Assembly: GCA_016710465.1 (NCBI GenBank)
Contig: JADJVS010000015.1
Span: 248,001-312,000, forward strand
DNA from: Sulfuritalea sp.
GTDB lineage: Bacteria > Pseudomonadota > Gammaproteobacteria > Burkholderiales > Rhodocyclaceae
Direction: 5' to 3'
DNA length: 64,000 nucleotides
The notes beneath the pieces are model-generated. The model was given only the letters and a program-made list of their open reading frames with translations. It ran no database searches and was not told the DNA's origin. Positions 45,301 through 55,289 of the stretch are shown here, piece by piece. The translations under genes and the position numbers were made by a program. Position 1 is the first letter of the stretch. Every line of letters starts with the position of its first letter.

Positions 45301-45644
45301 ATGCGCATATTCCTCGCGCCACTCCTCTTATCCATCTGCCTAGCATTTATGCTTGGCTTTGTTGTTGGCCAGGCATGGGATCTTGGATGGCAGCTTCCCC
45401 TCGGCGTCAGCGTCGGCATCTTCATCGCGGTTCTTACCTTCTTTACCACTATCCATCATTACTATGCGGTTAGGCGTCACAACGAACTCCAAGTTCAGCC
45501 ACACCTGATCGTAGACAGTAAGTTCGATAGCGTGTCTAAAGAAGACTTCCACACTTACAGCTTGGCCATACGAAATGTCGGACTTGGCCCAGCCATCATT
45601 GAAAGCTATTCACTGACGCTTGGTGAAAGAGCAATTTCCGACTC
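45301..45644 (+). pseudogene. Cassette membrane protein, 3' end cut by IS3 copy 2
   Basis: About 115 residues remain: two membrane helices (about 5-23 and 33-53), then a soluble part with SLAIRNVGLGPAIIESYSLTL, a pattern of membrane proteins with a periplasmic or cytosolic beta domain. The frame is broken off by the IS at 45645 and reads 14 more codons into it. The GC content looks lower than the core. Unknown function. Confidence 0.75.
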
Positions 45645-45717
45645 TGAGCTTCCCCCGACAATTCGTCTTCCAAGAGATGGGGTATAACGCCCCGGTAAAT
45701 TGGAAGGAGAAGGGAAG

Positions 45718-46011
45718 TTGAAGAAGATACCAAAGCAGGAATACACGCCGGAGTTCAGGGAACTGTCGGTAAAACGGGTCAAGGCGGGCCAGAGCGTAGG
45801 AGCCGTGGCGAGGGAACTGGGGCTGATCGAGCAGACGCTGCGCAATTGGGTGAAAGCGGCGGCCGCTGGCAAGCTGAATGGCCCGGGAACCAAGGTCGTT
45901 ACCCCAGAGCAGATGGAGCTCTCCCGAGTGCGAGCGGAGAACATCCGGCTCAAGCGGGAGAACGAAATCCTAAAAAAAGCGACGGCATACTTCGCGAGGG
46001 ATGTGCTGTGA
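45718..46011 (+). CDS. IS3-family transposase OrfA, copy 2
   Basis: 97 residues from TTG 45718, similar to copy 1, with the same A-run frameshift site near its end. Confidence 0.85.
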   Translation: MKKIPKQEYTPEFRELSVKRVKAGQSVGAVARELGLIEQTLRNWVKAAAAGKLNGPGTKVVTPEQMELSRVRAENIRLKRENEILKKATAYFARDVL

Positions 46012-46899
46012 AGTATGCCTGGATTGACGAGCATCGACGGACGTATGGATTGGCGGAGTCCTGTGCCGTGCTGGAAGTCAGCATCAGCGGATACCAAGCA
46101 TGGAAACGCGGAGGCAGCCCGAATCGCAAGCGGCTGACCGATGTGCAGATGCTGGCACTGATCCAGGCCATCCACCAGGAACTGAAGGGCGCCTACGGGT
46201 CGCCACGCATGGTGCGCGAACTGCGCGACCGGGGCTTCCCAGCGAGCAAGGAACGCGTCGAGCGCCTGATGCGGGAGAACGGCATCCGGGCACGCCACAA
46301 GCGGCGATTCAAGGCCACGACGGACTCCAAGCACTCGCTCCCGGTGGCGCCGAACCTGCTGGCCCGGAACTTCACGCCGGCGAAGCCGAATCAGGTCTGG
46401 ACTGCTGACATGACCTACATCTGGACGGATGAGGGCTGGCTGTATCTGGCCGTGGTCCTCGATCTGTTCAACAGGGAAGTCGTCGGTTGGTCGATCAAGC
46501 CCAGGATGACGGCGGACATCGTCATTGATGCGCTGACCATGGCGTGGTTCCGCAAGAAACCGGCGCCGGGTCTGATCCATCACTCCGACCGGGGAAGCCA
46601 GTATGCGAGCCACGCCTTTCAGGCGCGGCTGGAAGAGTACGGGATGGTCTGCTCGATGAGCCGCAAGGGGGAATTGCTGGGACAACGCCCCGACGGAGAG
46701 CTTCTTCAACAGCCTGAAGAATGAGCGGGTGCATGGCACCCGCTACAGTACGAAGGCCGCTGCGGAGGCTGATCTGTTCGACTATATCGAACCGTTCTAC
46801 AACCGCAGGCGCCAGCATTCCACGCTCGGCTACGCCTCGCCCATGAAATTCCTGGAAGACTGGATCAGCACTCAGCATGAGCAACAATTGGCGGCATAA
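46008..46899 (+). pseudogene. IS3-family transposase OrfB, copy 2, frameshifted
   Basis: Compared with copy 1, the run GGGC before the AATTGCTGG segment reads GGGGG here (near 46670), one base longer. The reading frame is lost just before the catalytic glutamate (TESFFNSLK) and resumes only in another frame to 46899. The first two aspartates remain. It should be inactive unless rescued by copy 1 in trans. Confidence 0.88.
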
Positions 46900-46961
46900 T
46901 GCCGTTGGGTTGGAAGACGAAAAACAGAGGGAAGCTCAGTAGTAGCACACAGGCCAGTCAG

Positions 46962-47310
46962 ATGAAGCCCAACGAATGGGGTGACTTCTTTGCTGGCGTT
47001 TTCGCGCCGCTCGCTTTTCTGTGGCTCGTACTTGGCTACCTTCAGCAAGGAGAGGAATTGCGCCTGAGCACTGATGCATTGCGGTTGCAAGCGGAAGAAC
47101 TCAGGAACTCAGTCGAACAACAGCGCGAGCTTGTCGAAGTCACACGCCAGCAGGTCGAGGGAGAGCGGGAGGCTCTTGCATACGAGCGATGCCAACGTGA
47201 AGAAGAGGCAAGACCCTTATTTGTCGTCGTTGGTGGCGGTGGAACATTTAGAGGCGACGGTCAATGCATCTACTCCTTTGTCCTGTCGAACACTGGCAAT
47301 GCGGCAACGG
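46962..47310 (+). pseudogene. Cassette membrane/coiled-coil protein truncated by IS21
   Basis: About 116 residues: KPNEWGDFFAGVFAPLAFLWLVLGYLQQ gives one membrane helix, followed by a coiled coil (about 30-85) and the start of a beta domain (VLSNTGNAA). The frame ends a few codons inside the IS21 end. It resembles a membrane-anchored coiled-coil family common in cassettes; function unknown. No attC or cassette start lies between IS3 copy 2 and this gene. Confidence 0.7.
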
Positions 47311-47383
47311 TGTTGGTAACCGTCCAAATGTGACCCAGGGTTTCCATCTAAAACTGACCCACGGGTTTATGCGCACAGTATAG

Positions 47384-48196
47384 CTATGCGCGGTCGTTTG
47401 CAGGTTCGGTTTCCGGGGATTTCTCTCCTTTCGGTTTGGAAGAACGAGTTCGGCCAGGCTGCAGCCTGGCCGAACTCGTTTTGAAGCGCCAGGACTCATT
47501 GCCGGTCTCGACGATATGGCAATGATGGGTCAGCCGGTCCAGTAGCGCCGTCGTCATCTTGGCATCGCCAAACACACTGGCCCATTCGGTGAAGGACAGA
47601 TTGGTCGTGATCGCCACGCTGGTGTGCTCGTAGAGCTTTGAGAGCAGATGGAACAGCAAGGCGCCACCCGCCTGACTGAAGGGCAGATAGCCCAACTCGT
47701 CAAGAACGACCAGATCGACGTACATCATGCGATAGGCGAGCTGCCCCCTGCCGGCCGCTGGCTTTCTCATGTTCCAGCGCATTGACGAGTTCCACCGTCG
47801 AGAAGAAGCGGACACGGCGCCCCTGCTTCTGGATCGCCTCGATGCCGATGGCGGTGGCCAGATGCGTCTTCCCGGTCCCGGGGCCGCCGATGAAGACGAT
47901 ATTGTGCGCGGCTTCGATGAATTCGCCGCCATGCAGGCGCTGGATCAGTGCTGCGTCCCACGCGACTGGGTGAAGTCAAAGCCGGCCAGATCCCGATGTG
48001 CCGGAAACTTGGCCGCCGTCATCTGGTAGGCAATCGAGCGGACCTCACGCTCCGCCGATTCTGCCGCCAGCAACTCGTTCATCCAGGCTTCCGGGGGCAG
48101 ATCGCTGTGCCGTGCCTTGGCCATCAGTTCCGGCCAGCACTGCGCCATGCCGTGCAGCTTGAGCGCCTTCAGGCGCGCCATGAGTTCAACGGACAT
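47384..48196 (-). pseudogene. istB: IS21 helper ATPase IstB, frameshifted
   Basis: The reading frame starts at ATG 48196 (MSVELMARLKALKLHGMAQ), changes frame near 47950 and again near 47760 (an extra G in a G-run), then ends with DLVVLDELGYLPFSQ and the family C-terminus. A Walker A GGPGTGKTHLA is encoded in the middle frame. Confidence 0.85.
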
Positions 48197-49696
48197 CACC
48201 GGCCTCCATGCGCAGATGGTCATAGCGATGGACATTGGCCACCGGCTCTTCGCTGACCGACAGTGGCGTCTCGATAGCCGGTGGCGTCATGGCCTGTCCC
48301 TTGAGCCGCGCCAGCACGTTCAACACATGCTCGCCGCTCGGACGTCCGGATTCGAGTGCCAGTTCGGCGGCAACCACCACGCCGTCCAGGCCATGCCGCG
48401 GGATGGCAGCCAGGACGTCGGCCATCACCCGGTCGCCGCCCGTCTGTTTGAGCAGATGCCGCTGCAAGACCAGCAAGGGTTCGGGCATGTCGGCAAAGGG
48501 CGCGCCGTTCCTGAGCGCGCCGGGTTTGCGCTCGATCACGCCGATGTAATGCCGGAAGTCGTAATAGGTCTGGTGCCGCTCGAAACTGCGTTCATGCCGG
48601 GCGACCTCGACGCCGTCGGCCACCAGGCGGAGTTCGGCCGGATAGATGCGCAGACTGATGACGCGGTGGGCGCAGTCGCTGGGAACGCTGTAGCGGTTGC
48701 GCTGGAAATGAATCAGGGCGGTGCTCGATACCCGGATCGGCTTCTCGACGTAGCCGTCAAAGGGTCGCGGGTTGGGCATCATCTGCAATTGCTCGTCCTG
48801 GAGCAGGTCGGCAAGGGTCAGTTCCGGCCATTCGGGATGCGCCATCGCCTCCCAGGCCGTCCTGCATTCCTGGCCGACCCAGTCGTTGAGTTCCTCCAGG
48901 TTGGCCCAGCGTCGCTCGCCGGCGGCCTGCCAGATCTGCCGACGCCGATCCTGGACGTTCTTCTCGACGATGCCTTTCTCCCAACCGGCGGCCCGGTTGC
49001 AGAATTCCGGGTCGAACAGGTAATGGCCACACATGGCGAAGAAGCGCGGATTGACGTCGCGTTCCTTGCCGCGCCCACCTTGTCGACGGCGGTCTTCATA
49101 TTGTCGTAGATGCCGCGGCGCGGAATGCCATTGAAGGCGGCAAAGGCCCGGGCATGGGCGTCGAACAGCATTTCGTGGCTTTGCCCGGGGTAGGCGGTCA
49201 TCCAGAAGGCACGGCTGGCGCACAGCTTGGTATGGGCGACTTCCAGCCGCCGCCGCAGTCCGCCGACGAAGACGTACTCGACGCTCCAGTCGAACTGAAA
49301 GGCTTCACCCAGCGCGAAGGTCAGCGGGACGTAGGCACTTCGCTTCGGGCTGGCGGCGGCTTCTTCCTTCCAGCGCCGGACGAAGTGGCTGACCCGGTTG
49401 TAGCTGCCGGGGTAGCCTTGGGCGCGAATCGCCTGATAGAGCACTTTCGCGGTCCGTCGCTCCCGTTTGAGGCGATGGCTGTCGCCCTGCAACCATTGCC
49501 GCAGTTGATCCGCCCACGGATCGACGATGCTCTTGACCTGTTTCTCGGGATACTTCGGCTCGGTCACATCGACCTGCCGCAGCCAGTGCCGTATGGTGTT
49601 TCTCGATAATCCGGTGCGCCGTGCAATCTCTCTCAGCGGTACTCCGTCGCGGATGTGCATCCGCCTGATCTTGGCCAACATGCCCACGTTGATCAC
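48186..49696 (-). pseudogene. istA: IS21 transposase IstA, frameshifted
   Basis: N-terminal part from 49696 with helix-turn-helix (LREIARRTGLSRNTIRHWL) and the integrase core start FQFDWSVEYV. After KTAVDKVG near 49080 one base is missing, and the rest (KERDVNPRFFAMCGHYLFD to the end) continues in another frame. Stop overlaps the istB start. Confidence 0.88.
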
Positions 49697-49801
49697 TCCT
49701 GTTGCCCCTGCTCAAAATCTCGCAGGGTAGCCAATCAAGGTGGGTCAAATTTCGATGGAAATTACGCCAGCAGGTGGGTCAATTGTGGACGGTCGTCAAC
49801 A

Positions 49802-49896
49802 GCTTCGATGGTCTTGGGCCGCAGACCCTTGAGTTTCAGGTGCTTCAGATGCGACTGGTAGCTCCGATCAAAATCAGCTTTGCATGATGCATTCAT
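49802..49896 (-). pseudogene. N-terminal remnant of a tyrosine recombinase
   Basis: From ATG 49896 on the minus strand about 31 residues read MNASCKADFDRSYQSH... and LKHLKLKGLRPKTIEA, the arm-type N-terminal core of integrases that often accompany IS91-like elements. It is cut by the IS21 end at 49801. The rest is absent, so a deletion occurred at or through IS21. Confidence 0.65.
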
Positions 49897-50002
49897 CTTC
49901 AGGTAACCTCATGGTTCGTCATGGAACAAGCCCTCGCGAGAGGGAATGAGGTTACATTTTGACTTCAGGCCAACAGCATCGACTTCTCCGCGTAGCGGCT
50001 TC

Positions 50003-50072
50003 GTCCAACCCATCCGTCAACCGGACGCGCCGCGATAAAGCCGCGTCGCGCCGGTTACGTCAAACGTTCGGC
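50003..50072 (+). other. attC 11 (70 bp)
   Basis: Starts GTCCAAC, ends GTTCGGC, short class. The cassette it belonged to has lost its left part. The stretch 49897-50002 holds nothing recognisable. Confidence 0.83.
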
Positions 50073-50151
50073 CCCACGAAACCCATCTGAGCGCTGTGAA
50101 TGGACTATATTAACGCTTGACGTTATGTCTGCCACGCGTTAGTCTTTGCAA

Positions 50152-50433
50152 ATGGCGATTAAGAGCTTCAAATGCAAGGACACGCAGGCGCTCTTTCTCG
50201 GAAAGCGCGTCCGTCGCTGGGTCAATGTTGAGCGACCCGCGCTACGCAAGCTTGAACAACTCGACTGGTCTGCTGTCCTGGAAGATCTGCGTGTGCCACC
50301 CGGTAATCAATTGGAAGCACTGAAGGGAAATCGCAAGGGACAACATAGCATCCGCATCAACGACCAGTGGCGTGTGTGCTTTGTTTGGACCGTAGAAGGT
50401 CCGAAGAATGTTGAGATTGTGGATTACCACTGA
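50152..50433 (+). CDS. higB: HigB-family RelE-like toxin
   Basis: 93 residues from ATG 50152. MAIKSFKCKDTQALFLGK, LEALKGNRKGQHSIRINDQWRV and CFVWTVEGPKNVEIVDYH are the HigB/plasmid maintenance system killer pattern, a ribosome-dependent mRNA nuclease. Toxin-first order, 12 bp before higA. Cassette left end GTTCGGC. Confidence 0.92.
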   Translation: MAIKSFKCKDTQALFLGKRVRRWVNVERPALRKLEQLDWSAVLEDLRVPPGNQLEALKGNRKGQHSIRINDQWRVCFVWTVEGPKNVEIVDYH

Positions 50434-50445
50434 AGGAGCATAGTC

Positions 50446-50745
50446 GTGCGCACCGTTCCCCCTGTTTCTCCCGGCGAAATGCTGGACGAAGAGTTCCTCA
50501 AGCCGCTTGGCCTGACGAAGTACCGTTTGGCCAAGGATATCGGCGTTCCCCCTCAGCGGATCGGAGATATTGTCGCGGGCAAACGGGCCATCACAGCCGA
50601 CACCGATCTACGGCTGTGTCGGTACTTTGGGCTCAGTGACGGCTGGTGGCTTCGGGGACAGGCCAACTACGATACGGCGATCGCCCGTGAAATCATGGGC
50701 GAAACGCTTTCGCGCATTTCCCGGTGCCGGCTGCTCGCTGCCTGA
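50446..50745 (+). CDS. higA: HigA-family antitoxin
   Basis: 99 residues from GTG. XRE helix-turn-helix (LGLTKYRLAKDIGVPPQRIG) preceded by VSPGEMLDEEFLKPLGL, typical of HigA. It neutralises HigB and represses the operon. Confidence 0.92.
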   Translation: MRTVPPVSPGEMLDEEFLKPLGLTKYRLAKDIGVPPQRIGDIVAGKRAITADTDLRLCRYFGLSDGWWLRGQANYDTAIAREIMGETLSRISRCRLLAA

Positions 50746-50766
50746 GTCTTTCTCGTGGACGGCGTA

Positions 50767-50829
50767 GCCGAACCCGTCGTTCCAGAGGACGCTGCGCGAT
50801 GAAGCCGCGCACCGCCTCTGAACTTCAAC
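50767..50829 (+). other. attC 12, left part, split by the IS110-type element
   Basis: Starts GCCGAAC (complement of the higBA cassette's GTTCGGC) and runs to TTCAAC. The expected GTTRRRY end is missing here but occurs as GTTGGGC at 56667, on the far side of the insertion. Joined, they form a 70-bp attC. Confidence 0.85.
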
Positions 50830-51010
50830 TACAAGGGCTTCCCCAAAAAGCGCAACTACCCTGACGGTTTTTCGTTCATCACATTTTCCTGCTCAGGTTT
50901 CGTATCACGGCGCGGATCGATGAAGAAGATGGCGGACTGCGAAACTACAACCGGTCATGTTGGGCATGTCGCCCGGACCCTGATGAAAGACGCGCGCCGG
51001 GGCCTCAATC

Positions 51011-51406
51011 GTTGGACGGGAATGGCTTCTTCCCCTAGAGATAATCAGGCGCTCCCGGCGCGGGTCCAACCCGCTTCCCATCAACGCATGCAGTGCATGG
51101 GTGAACTCGTGCCGGCGGCCACCGGCGCAAACGGCTCCTTTCCGCTTCCTGAAGACGGTTTTCGGCATCGCCCGCTCAGGCGTCCGCCTGGCGCAGGCGG
51201 AACTCCTCGTTGGACGGGAATGGCTTCTTCCCCTAGAGATAATCAGGCGCTCCCGGCGCGGGTCCAACCCGCTTCCCATCAACGCATGCAGTGCATGGGT
51301 GAACTCGTGCCGGCGGCCACCGGCGCAAACGGCTCCTTTCCGCTTCCTGAAGACGGTTTTCGGCATCGCCCGCTCAGGCGTCCGCCTGGCGCAGGCGGAA
51401 CTCCTC
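51011..51406. repeat. Perfect 198-bp tandem duplication
   Basis: Two head-to-tail copies, 51011-51208 and 51209-51406, appear identical base for base. Each contains the last 11 codons of the IS110-type transposase and about 165 bp of downstream non-coding DNA with a GTTGGAC...GTCCAAC inverted repeat. Confidence 0.93.
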
Positions 51407-51880
51407 ACCGAACCGCAGCACCGCCCAGGCCAGCCGCGCATTCTTCGCGGCAATCGCCACCACCGCCTTCCAGTAGCCGCGACGCTCGACCAGGCTTCTC
51501 GCCCAGCGGCTGAAGCGGTCCTGCTTCTCCCCCAGGCCGGAGAGGATCGCCTTGGCGCCCATCACCAGCAGGCTGCGCAAGTAGCGGTCGCCGGCCTTGG
51601 TGATCCGTAAGCGTCACCCCACGGCCGCATTGACAATCAGAACTTGATTTCGCTGAGGAGAGCGTTGACGTCGGAGGGATTGAAGGCGGTCGGATCAAAC
51701 TGTCCGCCGCACCAGTCGAGCATGTCCTGGTGCTCCTCGTGGGTCGGATCATGGATGGCTTCGAGGAAGTCGATGTAACCGGGAGGACCGCCGACATCTT
51801 CGGGCGGACACGCGTTCGCACCGTCCACGCAAAATGGCGACCGCAAGGTGGGGTCCGGCGGCAGGATCTTCTCCACCTTA

Positions 51881-52980
51881 CTCATTAGTCGAAAAATAAG
51901 TCGACAAATATGGAACTCTCGGCGCCCATGACAGTCTCATGTTGCATGAAAAGAGACGGACGAACATTGGATCGCAAGACGCTGGAGGAAATTCGGCTCA
52001 TGGCGATCGAGCGGGTGCGCGAAGGCGAGCCGGCGGCGAAGGTGATTGAGGCATATGGCTTCAATCGCACGACGATCTACAAGTGGTTGAAGGCGGCGTT
52101 GCAGCCAGGGCTTGGTATTCGGGCACTGCGCTCGACGAAGGCGACTGGACGGCCGCGCACCCTGACGCCGAGACAGGAAAGTCAGGTTTTCAGATGGATC
52201 AACGGGAGAGACCCTCGCCAGTACGGCTTGGACTTTGGCCTGTGGACGCGTGCGGTCGTTGTCGAGTTGATTGAAGAGAAGTTCGGCGTGAAGCTGGGAC
52301 TGACCGCCGTTGGCGAGATGCTGGCCAGATTGGGCCTCACGCCGCAGAAGCCGTTGCAGCGAGCCTATCAACGGGATCCCGATGCCATTGAGAAGTGGCA
52401 GCGCGAAACCTTTCCGGCCATTGCCAAGCAGGCAAAGGCGGATGGCGCTGAAATCTTCTTCTGGGATGAATCCGGATTCCGCGCCGATACGGTGCATGGC
52501 AAGACCTGGGGCGTCCGCGGACAGACGCCGGTCGTGCAGCGCCCCGGACAGCGTCAAGCCATCAGCGCGGCATCGGCGGTGAACGCCAACGGTGCGTTCT
52601 GGTTCTGCACCTACGAAGGCGGTCTCAACGCGGAATTGTTCGTCGAACTGCTGCAACAGATGATGAAGTACCGCAGGAAGCCGATCCATCTCGTGCTCGA
52701 CAGCCTGCCTGCACACAAGACCGCGCTCGTAAAGAAGTACGTCACCTCCACCGAGGGCCGCCTGACCTTGCATTTCCTGCCTGGCTATGCGCCCGATTTG
52801 AATCCGGACGAACTGGTTTGGAGTCATGTCAAGCGCACCGGCACGGCAAGACGCCCCTTGCAGAAAGGGAAAAACTGCGCGACAAAATCGAGGAGCAGCT
52901 TGCGGCGCTCCAGAAATTGCCCAGCCTCGTGCGTTCACTTTTCCAAGCTCCTTCTGTCGCCTATATTGGCGACTGCTGAG
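51881..52980 (+). mobile_element. IS630-family insertion sequence
   Basis: 1100 bp flanked by TA (51879-51880 and 52981-52982), the family's target duplication. Ends are imperfect inverted repeats CTCATTAGTCG and the complement of CGACTGCTGAG. Confidence 0.92.
51910..52979 (+). pseudogene. IS630-family transposase, frameshifted near the C-terminus
   Basis: Helix-turn-helix start (AKVIEAYGFNRTTIYKWLK) and DDE core (IFFWDESGF, LVLDSLPAHK, YAPDLNPDELVW) are intact. After RRPLQKG near 52870 a G appears to be missing; the family-like tail LRDKIEEQLAALQKLPSLV is encoded in the next frame and ends at TGA 52977-52979. The unshifted frame runs on to 52983. Activity is uncertain because the catalytic core is complete. 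The start could be ATG 51928 or 51946. Confidence 0.82.
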
Positions 52981-53329
52981 TAATGCGGTGCTCCCAGCCA
53001 TCGCCGAAATCGTAGAGATAGCGAAAGATCTTGAGGGAGCCCAATGCGGCGGCAAGCGTCACGCGGTCTTCCCGTTCCAGGCCGATCTGGGGATAGTCCT
53101 GATCTGGCATCCCGAAATTCCGATCGCCGATGATGAACTCGTGCAAATGTCCGCCCATCCAGCCCATGGTGTAGAGCAGTACCACGTGCAGCTTTGGCAG
53201 CTTGATGGAACCAGGCACCAGCACACGCCGCCAGATGGCCGGCTTCAGGTACAGAAGATCGACTCGCAGTTGGAGAATCGGCGCTGGCGTCTTGATCGCT
53301 CGCACGGACGTTCGGGAGGTTGCCATCGT

Positions 53330-54887
53330 TCAGGCGGCCCGCAATTGCTCGTTCGTTCCAGCCAAGTCGAGCTTCCACGGAAGCAACTCGTCAATGCGAT
53401 TGATCGGGTGCTCGGCAATACGGCCCAGCACCTCACGCAGATACGCATAGGGCTCTACGCCATTGAGCATGGCCGTGCCGATCAAACTGTACAGGGCGGC
53501 TGCACTTGTGCCGCCGCTATCGGAGCCGGCAAACAGATAGTTGCGGCGGCCCAGAACCAGCGGGCGGATGGAACGCTCCGCCGTGTTGTTGTCGATCTCG
53601 ATGCGGCCATCGTCACAGAAGCGTGTCAGCGCCTCCCAGCGCACCAGCGCATATTTGAAGGCGCCCGCGAGATTCGACTTCGCCGACACGGTCTGTAGCG
53701 TCGCGTTCATCCAGACGTGCAGGGCCACCAGGATGCCAGCCGTCTGCTCCTGACGGACAGCACGCCGCCGCTCGGGAGCCTGCCCGCGAATCTCGCGCTC
53801 AATGCCATACATCAGCCCGATGCGCCGGATCGCCTCGGCCGCAATCGGTGACTTCTCCGCCACATAGATGTCGTAGAACTTCCGACGCGCGTGCGCCCAA
53901 CAGGCCGCCTCGATGACGCGGCCGCTCTCATCTCGCGCACCGTAGCCCGCATAGCCGTCAGCCTGAAGAATGCCCGCATAGCGCATCAGATGTTCGCGCG
54001 GATGCATGCCTTGTCGATCCGGGGAATAGCGATACCACACCGCCGGCGGCGCCCGGCTTCCCGCCGGTCGATCATCCCGTACATAGGTCCTGAGTCGGCC
54101 GGTCTTGGTGCGTCCCCGTCCGGGATCGAGGACCGGCTTACCGGGTGTCGTCACCATGCACTTTCTCGGCCTTCAGAACATAGCGCCCGATGGCACTGGC
54201 CAAGGGATCGAGCAGGCGGGCGGCATCTGACACCCAACCGGCCAGGGTGGCACGGTCGAGATTGACGCCAACGCGCCGGTAGATGCCTTGCTGCCGATAC
54301 AAGGGGCTGTGATCGGCATACTTGGCAACGATCACCTGGGCCAACAGCCCCGGGGTCGGCAGGCCCCGTTCGATGGGACGCGAGGGGGCGGGCTGCTGAA
54401 CGATCGTGGAGCAATGACCGCAGGAGAGTTTCGGGCGCACATGCCGGATCACCTTGAAGTAGCCGGGCACGAAGTCCAGCATCTCCGAGACGTCTTCGCC
54501 GAGTTTGCGCATCGCCGAGCCGCACGCGGGACAGGAGCAATTCTCCGGTGAATGGACAACCGTTTCGCGCGGCAGATGGGCGGGGAGTTCCCGCGAGGCG
54601 CGGCGCAGCGGAACCACCTTCTTCCGGTCGGGTGTTTCCTGGGTGGAATCTTCCGCCGCAACGACAGGCTCGGGCAACGGGTCGGCCTTCTTCTCTCCGG
54701 CTTGCAGGTCATCGAGCGCCAGTTGCAATTGCGCCAGCGTGCCTTCGATCCGTTCGGCGGACCGCCCGAATTGCCACCGCTTGAGACGGGCGATTTCGGC
54801 CATCAGTTTGGCGATCAGATCATCGCGATTGGCCAGCAAACGCTTCAGGGAATCGATGTCGTCCGGGAGCGAAGATGCGTTTGCCAT
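53330..54887 (-). pseudogene. tnpC: IS66 transposase TnpC, frameshifted
   Basis: N-terminal part from ATG 54887 with coiled coil, zinc-finger-like ENCSCPACGSAM and the core start, ending at HGDDTR. It continues in another frame from about 54150 with PVLDPGRGRTKTGRLRTYVR, ADGYAGY and NNTAERSIRPLVLGRRNYLF. A small indel near 54140-54155 breaks the gene inside the catalytic domain. Confidence 0.9.
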
Positions 54888-54940
54888 GCACGAATTCTAG
54901 GGCATGGAAACCCATTCGTGATCAGACAAACAACAGAAAT

Positions 54941-55289
54941 TTACGCGGCCTGACTCGGTTGCCAGGTACGCTCCGGACGCCGCCAATCGATGCCCTCCAG
55001 GAGCATCGAGAGTTGCGCGCCACTCAGGCTCACGCTGCCACTCGCGGCCTGCGGCCAGACGAAGCGCCCGCGCTCCAGTCGCTTGGCGAACAGGCACAAT
55101 CCATCGCCGCTCCACCACAGCACTTTGATCAGATCACCGCGCCGGCCGCGGAAGAGGAAGACGTGCCCGCTGAATGGATTCTCGGTCAGCGCAGTTTGCA
55201 CCAGGGCCGCCAATCCATCCATGCCGCGCCGCATGTCGGTGACGCCAGGCGGCGATCCAGATCCGCGTCCCGGTCGGCAGCCCGATCAT
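54941..55289 (-). pseudogene. tnpB: IS66 accessory protein TnpB, frameshifted
   Basis: Starts MIGLPTGTRIWIA at 55289, shifts frame near 55250 (one extra C), then continues DMRRGMDGLAALVQTAL and the TnpB core FLFRGRRGDLIKVLWWSGDG to 54941. Confidence 0.88.

Larger units (their letters stand above)
45645..46938 (+). mobile_element. IS3-family insertion sequence, copy 2 (inactivated)
   Basis: 1294 bp, same ends and orientation as copy 1 but clearly diverged in sequence, so not a very recent duplicate. One extra base in the transposase gene disrupts it. No target duplication is seen, and the cassette on its right lacks its own left end, suggesting an adjacent deletion. Confidence 0.88.
47311..49801 (-). 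mobile_element. IS21-family element, decayed
   Basis: 2491 bp with terminal inverted repeats TGTTGGTAACCGTCCA (left) and its imperfect complement TGGACGGTCGTCAACA (right), plus inner TGACCCA repeats at both ends. Transposase and helper genes both carry frameshifts. The flanks do not share a target duplication: the left side is a cassette gene, the right side a recombinase fragment on the other strand. Confidence 0.85.
51637..53326 (-). pseudogene. pRiA4b ORF-3-like passenger gene of IS66, split by IS630
   Basis: N-terminal part 53326-52983 (LRVDLLYLKPAIWRRVLVPG, MGGHLHEFIIGD, YDFGDGWEHRI) and C-terminal part 51878-51637 (KVEKILPPDP, CPPEDVGGPPGYIDFLEA). Removing IS630 and one TA rejoins WEHRI with KVEKI in frame, about 195 residues. 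The family accompanies IS66-like elements; its role is unknown. Its ATG lies four bases after the tnpC stop. Confidence 0.92.

Noticed and set aside
42030..46938. IS3 copies as ends of a composite transposon
   Set aside because: No target duplication flanks the outer ends and both copies look like independent insertions into cassettes.
50905..51453. 182-residue minus-strand open frame with an internal protein repeat
   Set aside because: The repeat is simply the 198-bp DNA duplication at the transposase end; the frame differs from that of the transposase.
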